Source: JBGOUV01 sp041477815 (GTDB lineage Bacteria > Acidobacteriota > Terriglobia > Bryobacterales > JACQDG01). Taken from it: DNA of 13,052 nucleotides. The translations under genes and the position numbers were made by a program. The notes under the pieces were generated by a model. It was given only the letters and a program-made list of their open reading frames with translations, searched no databases and had not been told where the DNA came from. Below are positions 1-7,135 of this stretch, one piece after another. Numbering within the stretch: the first letter of the stretch is position 1; every line of letters starts with the position of its first letter. The stretch covers positions 1 to 13,052 of the forward strand of contig JBGOUV010000183.1 in the NCBI GenBank assembly GCA_041477815.1. The letters are read 5' to 3'.

Positions 1-256
1 CCCGGTAACCCGGCCAACTCAGAATCTTGGTGAACTCGTTGTCGCTAGGCAACTTACGAGTCTAGCCTGAACCACCCCGTCGATAAAATCCAATCAATCC
101 GGCCACTTCCACAGATTCCTGCGCAGAGCCCTATAGTCAATCAGGTTGGACAAACACTCGACGACAAATTTGCGGGGGCTGTCGGCGCGCCACGCCTGCC
201 CTTTCCTATGAGGTATAGTCTATCGGATGCGAACTGTTTGAGAAGGGAGCACGAAC
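1..256. other. Leading intergenic stretch, no intact gene
   Basis: No intact gene is visible here. The composition is less GC-rich than the rest of the window. An imperfect inverted repeat lies at 34-41/50-61 (ACTCG...CGAGT outer arms, TTG...CAA inner arms, with a four-base bulge). A minus-strand open stretch at 94-219 lacks any ATG and could be the remnant of a gene end. A TATAGT box at 214-219 lies about 38 bases before the glsB-like start and could be a -10, but no convincing -35 is seen at the proper distance, so no promoter is called. Confidence 0.5.
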
Positions 257-517
257 ATGTTCGGCTGGATTGGCTGGCTGGTATTTGGTCTGGTCGTCGG
301 GGCCATCGCCAAGCTGCTCATGCCCGGCAAGGACCCCGGCGGCTGCATCGTGACGATTCTGCTTGGAATTACCGGGGCGCTGGTGGGCGGCTTTCTCGGA
401 CGGATGCTCGGCCTGTATCGGGAAGGGGAGGCGGCCGGCTTTGTGATGGCGCTGGTTGGCGCCCTGGTGCTTCTCATGGGCTATCGGCTGGTGACCGGCG
501 GCCGGGCAAAGGTCTAA
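257..517 (+). CDS. GlsB/YeaQ/YmgE family small membrane protein
   Basis: An 86-residue very hydrophobic protein of the transglycosylase-associated / GlsB-YeaQ-YmgE family (PF04226 type), whose members are usually 80-90 residues long and are linked to stress responses, though their biochemical role is not settled. Three membrane segments are visible: about residues 2-20, 28-49 and 58-76. They are rich in small residues, with glycine pairs such as GALVGGFLG, the family's typical look. The ATG at 257 follows an AAGGGAG ribosome-binding site (243-249) at good spacing. The gene stands alone on the plus strand. Its last 44 bases overlap the 3' end of the convergent S9 peptidase gene, so the two transcripts are antisense to each other there. 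Family assignment is from hydrophobic pattern and length; the specific role is unknown. Confidence 0.85.
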   Translation: MFGWIGWLVFGLVVGAIAKLLMPGKDPGGCIVTILLGITGALVGGFLGRMLGLYREGEAAGFVMALVGALVLLMGYRLVTGGRAKV

Positions 518-2498
518 CATCGCCGCTGGGGGGCACAAACTTCTCCACCCAATCGAGGTGCCGCTGCATGATGTCCTGCAGGAACTTCGGCTCCTGCGGG
601 GAGTGCGGGGTGCGCGGGTAGACCACCATCTGCACCTGGGCCCCCTGGCGTTTGAGCGCGTTATAGAACTCGTAGCCTTGCGAAGTCGGAACGCGCTCGT
701 CGGCCGCGCCGTGCAGGATGAGAGCCGGTGTGGTGACACCCTTCACGTACGACATGGGAGAGTGCCGGCGGTAGTTCTCGAACTCTTCCCAGGGCTCGCC
801 CTGGAAGTAGTCAGGCAGGAAGCCGGGGATGTCGGCCGTGCCGGTGAAGCTCCACAGGTTGGTCACGGCGGCGCCGACCACGGCCGCGCGGAAACGGTTG
901 GTGTGGGTGATGATCCAGCTCGTCATGAAGCCGCCGTAGCTCCAGCCCATCACCGCCATGCGGTTGGGGTCGGCAATGCCTGTGGCGATCAGGTGATCGA
1001 CGCCGGCCATGATGTCTTGGTAGTCCCCGCCACCCCAGTCGTTGACATTGGCGAAGCGGAACTTCTTGCCGTAGCCGCCCGAGCCGCGCGGATTGGGCCG
1101 CAGGATGGCATAGCCGCGGGCCGCGAACATCGCCAAGGGATAGAGGCCGGCCTTGCCGAGGAAGGTCTCCGAGAAGTAGTTGGCCGGACCACCGTGAATA
1201 TTGAGGATCAGCGGATACTTTCGTCCTGGTTGGTAGCCCAGGGGATAGGTGAGCAAGCCTTCGATCTCCTGGCCGTCTTTGCTCTTCCACCGGAGGGCCT
1301 TCGTTTCGCCCAGCGGAGGATGGGGCAAATCCAAGTTGGCGCGGCTGACTGCCACCGGGGCGCCGGCGGGGAGTTGGGCGACGAAGGCTTCCAGAGCCTC
1401 GTCCGAGCTTTCTTGCGCGAAGCCCCACGAATCGCCCTTGCGGTTGAGGTGGGCGTTGGGCCCGTAGCCGGCGAAAAACGTTCCCTTCCGAGGCTCGTAG
1501 AGCAGCTGGGGAGGGCCATCGAGCGGCAGGGCATAAAGGGCGGACCGGGTATTCTTCATCTCGCCGAAGTAGAGCTGGGCGGAGGACGGGTCCCAGCCGA
1601 GCAGATTGGGCCGTTCGTCCGGGGTCGCGGATAGCCGGCGGACCGTCCTATCCTTGCGGGTGAAAACCGCTACCCACGCGTCACCGGCCCAGTGGGCGCG
1701 CTCCGGGGTCTGGACAAAGGCGATGAAGCGTCCATCGGGGGAGTACCGGGGCTGGCTCTCGGAGCCGGCTGTCGCCACCAGGCTGGTTTCGGCCCCGGTC
1801 TCGATATTCACTTCGGAAAGATCCGCCTTCGTCCAGACATCGGGGCTGGGGGAGGGACGGTATTCGAAGACGAGGGAGCGCGAATCCGGAGCCCAATCCA
1901 GCTCGGCGACATGCCGGCGCGGGTCGGACAGGCGTTGGGGCGTGGCGAGGATCGAGGCGGTGGGGAGCAGCCAGACCTGGTGATTCTTGGGATTCTCGTC
2001 GACCACCCGGAAGTCCCGCTTTTGCTTCTTGTCCCTGTCTTCCTCGGGCGATTCCGGCGCGCCGGCGAAGGCCAGCCACCGGCCGTCGGGCGAGACCGCG
2101 TACGGGCCGATCTCTCCCTTCCAGTGGGTGACGGATTCCGCCTCGCCGCCATCGATGGGGAGGCGCCAGATGTTGGGATGGCCCGACTTGGCGGAGCGGA
2201 AATAAACGAAGCGGCCGTCCGGGGAAAACGACGGCGCGGTAGCGCTCTTGTCGCCGAAGGTCAGCTGGCGCCGAGCGGAGCCGTCCGCCTTCGCGAGGAA
2301 GATCTGCGAGACTTGCTCGCTGCGTTCCTCCTCAAGCAGGTGCCGCGTCTGCGTGTAGACCACCAGGGAACCATCGGGCGAGGGGGTCACGCCGCCGACG
2401 GCCTGCACCTGCAGGGAAAGATCTATCGTCCAACTGTCCTGTGGGTGGGCGGCGGAAGCCACCAGCAAACAAAGCGGGAAAAGGCGGCGAAACTGCAT
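474..2498 (-). CDS. Secreted S9 family (prolyl oligopeptidase-type) serine peptidase
   Basis: A 674-residue peptidase of the S9 family (acylaminoacyl-peptidase/DPP-like), which cleaves short peptides. Residues 1-19 form a signal peptide (MQFRR, then a hydrophobic core ending near AHPQ), so it is probably periplasmic or secreted. Residues about 25-380 are a beta-propeller with repeated WD40/TolB-like SPDGR motifs (about 40, 92, 136, 253). Residues about 400-655 are the alpha/beta hydrolase domain: oxyanion region NIHGGP (433-438), nucleophile S520 in GWSYGG, acid D600 in HGAADERVP, and H632 in RTPHSP, giving a complete triad. The ATG at 2498 has no clear Shine-Dalgarno but gives the best signal peptide. 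The last 15 or so residues form a proline/arginine-rich tail encoded opposite the glsB-like gene, perhaps a read-through extension. It lies 113 bases downstream of the Gfo/Idh gene on the same strand; cotranscription is possible but not shown. Confidence 0.93.
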   Translation of the reverse strand: MQFRRLFPLCLLVASAAHPQDSWTIDLSLQVQAVGGVTPSPDGSLVVYTQTRHLLEEERSEQVSQIFLAKADGSARRQLTFGDKSATAPSFSPDGRFVYFRSAKSGHPNIWRLPIDGGEAESVTHWKGEIGPYAVSPDGRWLAFAGAPESPEEDRDKKQKRDFRVVDENPKNHQVWLLPTASILATPQRLSDPRRHVAELDWAPDSRSLVFEYRPSPSPDVWTKADLSEVNIETGAETSLVATAGSESQPRYSPDGRFIAFVQTPERAHWAGDAWVAVFTRKDRTVRRLSATPDERPNLLGWDPSSAQLYFGEMKNTRSALYALPLDGPPQLLYEPRKGTFFAGYGPNAHLNRKGDSWGFAQESSDEALEAFVAQLPAGAPVAVSRANLDLPHPPLGETKALRWKSKDGQEIEGLLTYPLGYQPGRKYPLILNIHGGPANYFSETFLGKAGLYPLAMFAARGYAILRPNPRGSGGYGKKFRFANVNDWGGGDYQDIMAGVDHLIATGIADPNRMAVMGWSYGGFMTSWIITHTNRFRAAVVGAAVTNLWSFTGTADIPGFLPDYFQGEPWEEFENYRRHSPMSYVKGVTTPALILHGAADERVPTSQGYEFYNALKRQGAQVQMVVYPRTPHSPQEPKFLQDIMQRHLDWVEKFVPPSGDVRPLPGRRSPADSP

Positions 2499-2611
2499 AA
2501 CAGCAGATTATCATCGTAACCGTGCCGAATCGGCTTACCCCGGCGCCACCAAGGCCACCCGCCTTGGGATGATGGGGCAGGAGAGACAGTTATCGGCGCC
2601 AGGGGCGGGTA

Positions 2612-3748
2612 CTACGCGGAGCGCAGCAGCTCCTCCCAGGTGGTTTCCCGGCCCGTCTCGATCGCCATGCGACCTAGCAGGGAGGTGAGCGTGCTATCGC
2701 AGGCGTTTAGAGCCATATTCTCCGGTTTGCCCTCCAGGACGCGGCCGAGGAACGCCGCCACCGCGTCGATGGTGATCTCGCGCTTCGACTCCACCCGCAC
2801 CACGTCCTCCGGCCCGCGATGCCATTTGTAATACTTGCGCTCGGTCTCCAGCACGCCTTCCGTGCCAAAGAACTGCTCGTTGACCTCCCAATAGCGTTTC
2901 GCCGCCAGTTGGGTGGCCGTGAGGAAGCCCTTCAGCCCGCCCGCGTACTCGTACGTCACGTTGAGGTGGTCGGAGTTGTCGCCGTAGGTCCGCTTCCTAC
3001 GGCCGCCCGCGCCGGAGGCTTTCAGGGGATGCCCACCGGCGAACCAGTTCAGGACGTCCAGGCCGTGGCAGTCCTGTTCGACGATGAAGTCGCCCGAGTA
3101 TTCCTGCCAGGCCCCCCAGTGCCGGAGCTTCTGATCTTCGGCTGGATAGGGCGACCGGAACGGTCCCAGCGCCGCGCCTCCCAGGATCCAGTTGCTGCGC
3201 ATTAAGAGCAACTCGCCCAATTGGCCCGACCGCAGGATGTTCTCCGCCGCCAGGTACTCCGGGCTGTAGCGCTGCTGAAACCCGAAGCCGATGTTCTTGG
3301 CGGGATCGGCCGCCTGGGCCGCCCGCAGCAACCGTTTTACCCCGGCCACGTCGGCCCCGGCCGGCTTCTCGCAGTAGATGTGCTTGCGCGCCCTTACCGC
3401 CGCCTCGAAGTGCAACGGATGCAAAAATACGGGTGTGGCGATCAAGACGGCATCGAGTCCGTCCATCGCCAGCAGTTCTTCGTGGTTGCGGAACACCCGC
3501 GCCCGGTCGGCCCCCGGCAACTGGGTCTTCGCGGCATCGATGCGATCACTGAAGATGTCGCAAATGGCAACAATCCGGGCCCGGCCGTCTTTGGCAAAAA
3601 CGGACCCGACGAACCGTCCTCGCCCCCCGGTCCCGATGATTCCCAGGGTAACGGCGGAGTTGGCCGTGGACCCGAAGGCCGTTTGCGAACTGACCATAAG
3701 GACCCCCGCCGTTTGCAGGGCCGTCCGTCTGCTAATGGGCTGAGTCAT
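2612..3748 (-). CDS. Gfo/Idh/MocA family oxidoreductase with Tat signal
   Basis: A 378-residue NAD(P)-dependent oxidoreductase of the Gfo/Idh/MocA family, which acts on sugars, inositols or related polyols. The N-terminus carries a twin-arginine signal (SRRTALQTAG, residues 6-15) followed by a hydrophobic stretch, so the folded, cofactor-loaded enzyme is probably exported to the periplasm. The Rossmann fold follows, with GIIGTGGRGRF at 36-46 and the family's EKP motif at 127-129 (YCEKPAG). K128 is the usual catalytic lysine. H228 in QDCHGLDVLNW is a second likely active-site residue. A longer reading from 3841 is open, but the ATG at 3748 is preferred: it follows a strong GGAGGAG ribosome-binding site and puts the Tat signal at the very N-terminus. 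The substrate cannot be told. A small membrane ORF lies 64 bases upstream on the same strand. Confidence 0.92.
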   Translation of the reverse strand: MTQPISRRTALQTAGVLMVSSQTAFGSTANSAVTLGIIGTGGRGRFVGSVFAKDGRARIVAICDIFSDRIDAAKTQLPGADRARVFRNHEELLAMDGLDAVLIATPVFLHPLHFEAAVRARKHIYCEKPAGADVAGVKRLLRAAQAADPAKNIGFGFQQRYSPEYLAAENILRSGQLGELLLMRSNWILGGAALGPFRSPYPAEDQKLRHWGAWQEYSGDFIVEQDCHGLDVLNWFAGGHPLKASGAGGRRKRTYGDNSDHLNVTYEYAGGLKGFLTATQLAAKRYWEVNEQFFGTEGVLETERKYYKWHRGPEDVVRVESKREITIDAVAAFLGRVLEGKPENMALNACDSTLTSLLGRMAIETGRETTWEELLRSA

Positions 3749-3812
3749 GGACTCCTCCTCCGCGCCGCCGGTGGCTGCGCCAACTGACCCACTCGGTGGG
3801 TGGTAACTCGCC

Positions 3813-3938
3813 CTACCGGTGGTGATGCGCTGCGCGGTCATAGAGCGCCAGCAGGGCCGCCGCCGCGGCTATCACCGCAAAAGGAAAGCAAACAAAGGCC
3901 AAAATCGCCAAGAGCGCTTTGCCGAATTCCTCCCACAT
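3813..3938 (-). CDS. Probable 41-residue single-span membrane microprotein
   Basis: An unrecognised 41-codon reading frame. It starts MWEEFGKALL, continues with a strongly hydrophobic stretch (about residues 8-33, rich in Ala, Leu, Phe and Val) and ends in a positively charged, histidine-rich tail (YDRAAHHHR). This is the layout of a single transmembrane helix. The upstream context (CCGGGGGCACTGAC before the ATG) offers only a weak, G-rich ribosome-binding site. It lies on the same strand as, and 64 bases upstream of, the Gfo/Idh/MocA oxidoreductase, so it may be the first gene of that transcript. The alternative is chance: a short GC-rich frame can look alanine-rich. The long hydrophobic run ended by a charged tail and the acidic N-terminus argue for a real product, but no homology can be checked here. 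Confidence 0.42.
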   Translation of the reverse strand: MWEEFGKALLAILAFVCFPFAVIAAAAALLALYDRAAHHHR

Positions 3939-3961
3939 GTCAGTGCCCCCGGAGTCTAGAT

Positions 3962-3998
3962 GCAATCGGGGAGCCATTTACTCTGGTATGCCGATTGC
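3962..3998. promoter_or_regulatory. Inverted repeat upstream of the hemerythrin-Nfn-cytochrome operon
   Basis: A perfect 8-base inverted repeat, GCAATCGG (3962-3969) and CCGATTGC (3991-3998), is separated by 21 bases and ends 12 bases before the ribosome-binding site of the first gene of the plus-strand operon. The spacer contains a weaker inner pairing (CCA 3974-3976 with TGG 3984-3986). It could be an operator for a dimeric regulator or a 5'-leader hairpin. The sequence does not decide which, and it does not match a consensus I can name with confidence. Confidence 0.4.
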
Positions 3999-4024
3999 GA
4001 GGTTGGAACCGGAGGTGGAGATCG

Positions 4025-4555
4025 ATGAGTCGGATACACCCTGTACAACAACTGTTGGACGAACACCGGCTGATCGAAGACATTTTGAACGCCTTCTCGG
4101 GAAGACTCCGCGGTCTGCCCGCCGCCCCGTTCTCCGGCAACTGGTTCTTCGACGCCCTGGACTTCTTTCGCCACTTCGTGGAGGGCTGCCATCACAACCG
4201 GGAGGAGGAGATCGTGTTCCCGCAGTTGCGCGCGGCCGGCCTGCTCCAGGAACACGACGCCGGCGGCGCCTATCTGGATCGCCTGGAAGCGATCCTGCCC
4301 GCGGCCTGGGACGGCGACTTCAACGCCGTCGACCAGTTCCGCCACGAAGGCTTGGCCTATATCCATTTCCTCCGCGAGCACATCATCCGCGAGGACGAGT
4401 TGCTCCACTGGGTGGTCCGCCAGCCGTCCACGGAAAGGGAGATCGACCGGCTCCAGGACGAAGCCGAGCCGGAGCAATACCACCACATGAACCCCGAAAC
4501 CTATCAAAAGTATCTGGCGGCGGCGGACCGGCTGCTGGCCAGCCAGGCGGCTTGA
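4025..4555 (+). CDS. Hemerythrin HHE-domain protein
   Basis: A 176-residue four-helix-bundle protein of the hemerythrin / HHE cation-binding family (PF01814 type), which binds a di-iron centre and can bind O2 or NO or handle reactive nitrogen species. Ligand-type residues occur in the expected order: H14 (DEHRLIED), H50 and H56/H57 with E60/E61 (FRHFVEGCHHNREEE), H77 (QEHD), then H114, H119 and E123/D124 in the fourth helix (IHFLREHIIRED). No signal peptide is seen, so it is cytoplasmic. The frame is open from 3800, but the ATG at 4025 is chosen because GGAGGTGG (4011-4018) sits just upstream and the hemerythrin fold begins immediately. Its stop lies one base before the next gene's ATG, so it is the first gene of a coupled operon with Nfn subunits and a HAO-like cytochrome. 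A role in NO/O2 sensing or scavenging for that system is inference. Confidence 0.88.
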   Translation: MSRIHPVQQLLDEHRLIEDILNAFSGRLRGLPAAPFSGNWFFDALDFFRHFVEGCHHNREEEIVFPQLRAAGLLQEHDAGGAYLDRLEAILPAAWDGDFNAVDQFRHEGLAYIHFLREHIIREDELLHWVVRQPSTEREIDRLQDEAEPEQYHHMNPETYQKYLAAADRLLASQAA

Positions 4556-4556
4556 C

Positions 4557-5945
4557 ATGGTGAGGCGAACGCCCAAAGCGCCCCGGCAGGAGTTGCCCCG
4601 GCTCGAGCCGGCTCAACGGCTCGAGGTGGGCTGCCGGGAAGTAGCGCTGGGGTTCGCGGAGGGGCAGGCGCGCGCCGAGGCGCTCCGCTGCCTGGACTGC
4701 AAGGATCCGGCCTGCGTCGACGCCTGCCCCCTCCACATCGACATCCGCTCGTTCATCCGCTCGCTGCTCGACGGCGACTATGGCGCCGCTTTCCGCACCA
4801 TCACCGAGACGAATCCGTTCCCCGACATCTGCGGCCGCGTTTGCCAGCACGAGCTCTACTGCGAGAAAGCCTGCCTGCTGGGCAAGAAGCTGGAGCCGGT
4901 GGCGATCGGGTCGCTGGAGCGCTTCGTGGCTGAACGCCGGCCGGTCGAATCCCCGGCGGCGCGCCGCAACGGCGGCCCCAAGGTCGCTATGGTCGGCAGC
5001 GGACCGGCCTCCCTGATCGCGGCCCGTGATTTGGCCGGCCTCGGCTACCACGTGACCGTTTTCGAAGCCCTCCACGACTTCGGCGGCGTCCTGCGCTACG
5101 GGATTCCGCCCTTCCGGCTGCCGCGCGAGGTCATCGACGAAGAGGTCAGGCGCCTGCGCGGCAGCGGGGTGGAGTTTGTCAGCGATTTCATCGTGGGCCG
5201 CACGTGCAGCCTGGACGACCTGTTCGAGGAAGGCTACGCGGCGGTGTTCGTGGCCACCGGCGCCGGTCTCCCCTACCTGATGAACATCCCAGGCGAAATG
5301 CTCATCGGCGTCTACACGGCCAACGAGTTCCTCACCCGGGTGAATCTAATGGAAGCCTGGCGTCCGCAGGCGGCGACGCCGGTTCACCTGGGCCAGAGGG
5401 CCGTGATCGTGGGCGGGGGCAACGCAGCCATGGACGCCGCCCGCTGGGCCCGGCGCCTGGGCTGCGAGACGACCATCCTGTTCCGGCGCGGCCGGACCGA
5501 GTTACGCGCCCGCCTCGAAGAGATCGACCACGCCGAGGAAGAGGGCGCCCGCTTTGAGTTCCTCGCCGCCCCGGTGCGCCTTCTGGGCAACGACCAGGGC
5601 GTGGTCACCGGGATGGAGTGCCTCCGCATGCGCCTGGGCGAGCCGGACGAATCCGGGCGTCCCTCTCCGGTTCCTATCGAAGGCTCCGAATACCGCATTC
5701 CCGTGGACGTGGTGGTGGCGGCCATCGGCCAGGCCCCGAACCCGACGCTCCAGCGTGCTACTCCCAGCATCCTCACCAGGAAGGGCAAGATCGTGGTCGA
5801 TGAGAACGGCGAGACCAGCGTGCCGCATGTGTTTGCCGGGGGCGACGTGGTGCGCGGCGGGTCGACCGTAATCCTGGCCATGCGCGATGGACGCGCCGCC
5901 GCCCAGGCCATCCACCGCGCCCTTTCCGGTGGAGAGTCGGCATGA
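4557..5945 (+). CDS. nfnB: NfnL/GltA-like FAD and Fe-S NADPH oxidoreductase (large subunit)
   Basis: A 462-residue flavoprotein of the glutamate synthase small-chain / NfnL family, at the family's usual length. The N-terminus holds the two [4Fe-4S] cysteine sets: C45, C48, C53, C57 (CLDCKDPACVDACP) and C92, C96, C102, C106 (ICGRVCQHELYCEKAC). An FAD site follows (VGSGPAS, 146-152, with acidic FEA at the strand end), then a second Rossmann NADPH site (VGGGNAAMDAA, 285-295) and the FAD-closing motif FAGGDVVRGGSTV near 426-438. In NfnAB this subunit binds NADP(H) and ferredoxin and carries the electron-bifurcating flavin. The gene next door encodes the matching small subunit, which favours Nfn over a stand-alone glutamate synthase; no large glutamate synthase subunit is seen in the window. 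It starts one base after the hemerythrin stop and overlaps the next gene by four bases (ATGA), implying translational coupling. Confidence 0.92.
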   Translation: MVRRTPKAPRQELPRLEPAQRLEVGCREVALGFAEGQARAEALRCLDCKDPACVDACPLHIDIRSFIRSLLDGDYGAAFRTITETNPFPDICGRVCQHELYCEKACLLGKKLEPVAIGSLERFVAERRPVESPAARRNGGPKVAMVGSGPASLIAARDLAGLGYHVTVFEALHDFGGVLRYGIPPFRLPREVIDEEVRRLRGSGVEFVSDFIVGRTCSLDDLFEEGYAAVFVATGAGLPYLMNIPGEMLIGVYTANEFLTRVNLMEAWRPQAATPVHLGQRAVIVGGGNAAMDAARWARRLGCETTILFRRGRTELRARLEEIDHAEEEGARFEFLAAPVRLLGNDQGVVTGMECLRMRLGEPDESGRPSPVPIEGSEYRIPVDVVVAAIGQAPNPTLQRATPSILTRKGKIVVDENGETSVPHVFAGGDVVRGGSTVILAMRDGRAAAQAIHRALSGGESA

Positions 5946-7123
5946 ACCGGATCGTCCACAAGGAGTGGCTGGCCCCCAATATTGTGCGGATGCGGGTGAT
6001 GGCGCCACACATCGCCAAGCGCTGGAAGGCGGGCCAGTTTGTAATCATTCGCCCCACCGGGGACTCGGAGCGGATCCCCCTCACCATCGTCGACGGCGAC
6101 GCCCGGGAAGGCACCGTCACTCTGGTGATCCAGGCCGCCGGCGCGACCAGCAACCAGACCTGCCGGCTGGAGGCGGGCGAGTCCTTGCACAATCTGGCAG
6201 GCCCCCTGGGCGAGCCCGCTACCATCGGAAAATTCGGAACCTTCTGGTGCGTCGCCGGCGGGGTGGGCGTGGCGGAGGTTCTCCCCGTAGCGCGGGCCCT
6301 GCGCGAGGCCGGCAACTACGTGGTCGTCCTGGCCGGGGCCCGCACCGCGTCGGTGCGTATTCTCGATGCCGAGCTGCGGGCCACTGCCGACGAGGTCCAC
6401 TGGGCCACCGACGACGGCTCCTGCGGCTTCCCCGGCAACGTGGTCGATCTGATGACCGACCTCCGCCACCGCGGCGCCCACGTGGACGCTGTCCACGTCA
6501 TCGGCCCCATCCCCATGATGCGCGCCGCCGCCGAGCTGACCCGTCCCTGGGGCATTCGCGCGTTTGCGAGCCTCAACCCCGTCATGATCGACGGCACCGG
6601 CATGTGCGGCGGCTGCCGCGTGCTGGTCGGCGGCGCGGTCCGCTTCGCCTGCGTCGAAGGTCCCGAATTCGACGCCCACCAGGTCGACTTCGACCAACTC
6701 TCTAAGCGCAATGCCGCCTACCGCGAACAGGAACGACTCGCCCTGCAGCGGGTCGGGAGGTGTGCCATGAACGAAACGGAGATCGGAAAACTGGCGACCC
6801 GCATCCTGGACAAAATCTGCCGGGTCTGCCCGGACCGTAACGTCGACGGTTCCTGCGATCGCTTGGCCGCCGGGGAATGCAGCCTGCTGGCCAAGCTCCC
6901 CCAGGCCGCCGAAGCCATCCTCAAAGTGCAGAGCGACCACATGGAGCCGTACATTCAGTCGGTCCGGGACAATGTTTGCGCCTTCTGCGACGTGCGCTAT
7001 CCGGATGGTTCCTGCGACTCCCGGGTCACCGATCGGTGCGTGCTGGACTCGTACCTGCCCCTGGTCGTGGAGGCGATTGAGGAGCACTTCGGGAGATCGC
7101 TGCAAACGGCGGGGGTGCGATAA
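5942..7123 (+). CDS. nfnA: NfnS/SudB-like FAD/NAD-binding subunit fused to a tandem four-cysteine module
   Basis: A 393-residue protein whose first ~270 residues match the small subunit of NAD-dependent ferredoxin:NADP oxidoreductase (NfnS, also annotated as sulfide dehydrogenase or PyrK-like). Visible are the flavin motif RIPLT (44-48), the NAD-site glycine motif AGGVGVAE (105-112) and the [2Fe-2S] region DGTGMCGGC...FACVEGPEF. The cluster ligands are probably D217, C222, C225 and C237; an Asp plus three Cys is the arrangement described for NfnS. Unusually, about 118 further residues follow. They contain two copies of CxxC-x8-C-x7-C (C293/296/305/313 and C346/349/358/366), each followed by LPxxxEAI. 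The join coincides with an in-frame ATG at 6767 behind GGGAGG, so the module may also be made alone. Translation begins at the ATGA overlap with the large subunit, after GGTGGAGAG. The fusion's role is unknown; electron transfer or metal binding is inference. Confidence 0.9.
   Translation: MNRIVHKEWLAPNIVRMRVMAPHIAKRWKAGQFVIIRPTGDSERIPLTIVDGDAREGTVTLVIQAAGATSNQTCRLEAGESLHNLAGPLGEPATIGKFGTFWCVAGGVGVAEVLPVARALREAGNYVVVLAGARTASVRILDAELRATADEVHWATDDGSCGFPGNVVDLMTDLRHRGAHVDAVHVIGPIPMMRAAAELTRPWGIRAFASLNPVMIDGTGMCGGCRVLVGGAVRFACVEGPEFDAHQVDFDQLSKRNAAYREQERLALQRVGRCAMNETEIGKLATRILDKICRVCPDRNVDGSCDRLAAGECSLLAKLPQAAEAILKVQSDHMEPYIQSVRDNVCAFCDVRYPDGSCDSRVTDRCVLDSYLPLVVEAIEEHFGRSLQTAGVR
6755..6769 (+). 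promoter_or_regulatory. Internal ribosome-binding site and ATG within the NfnS-like gene
   Basis: GGGAGG (6755-6760) lies six bases before an ATG (6767-6769) that is in frame with the NfnS-like gene and falls exactly where the extra cysteine module begins (residue 276). Use of this start would give a separate 118-residue protein containing only the tandem four-cysteine motif. No stop codon separates the two parts. Whether the site is used is inference. Confidence 0.5.
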
Positions 7124-7135
7124 GGGCCAGGCGCC

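Noticed and set aside
558..1634. Long plus-strand open frame (358 codons) opposite the S9 peptidase
   Set aside because: It is a GC-rich shadow of the peptidase gene: no domain pattern, and Val/Gly/Arg/Glu-rich composition typical of antisense frames.
2549..2567. Perfect 7-bp hairpin CCAAGGC-N5-GCCTTGG between the Gfo/Idh gene and the S9 peptidase gene, as a terminator
   Set aside because: There is no T-tract on either side, and a 7-bp stem of this kind is common by chance in GC-rich intergenic DNA, so it is too weak to call.
3749..3841. Longer N-terminus of the Gfo/Idh/MocA oxidoreductase starting at 3841
   Set aside because: It would bury the Tat signal 31 residues inside, lacks a ribosome-binding site, and would overlap the small membrane ORF; the start at 3748 has GGAGGAG upstream.
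5384..7105. 573-codon minus-strand frame opposite both Nfn genes
   Set aside because: It spans two well-recognised genes in antisense, has no recognisable motif and no ribosome-binding site; it is a codon-bias artefact.
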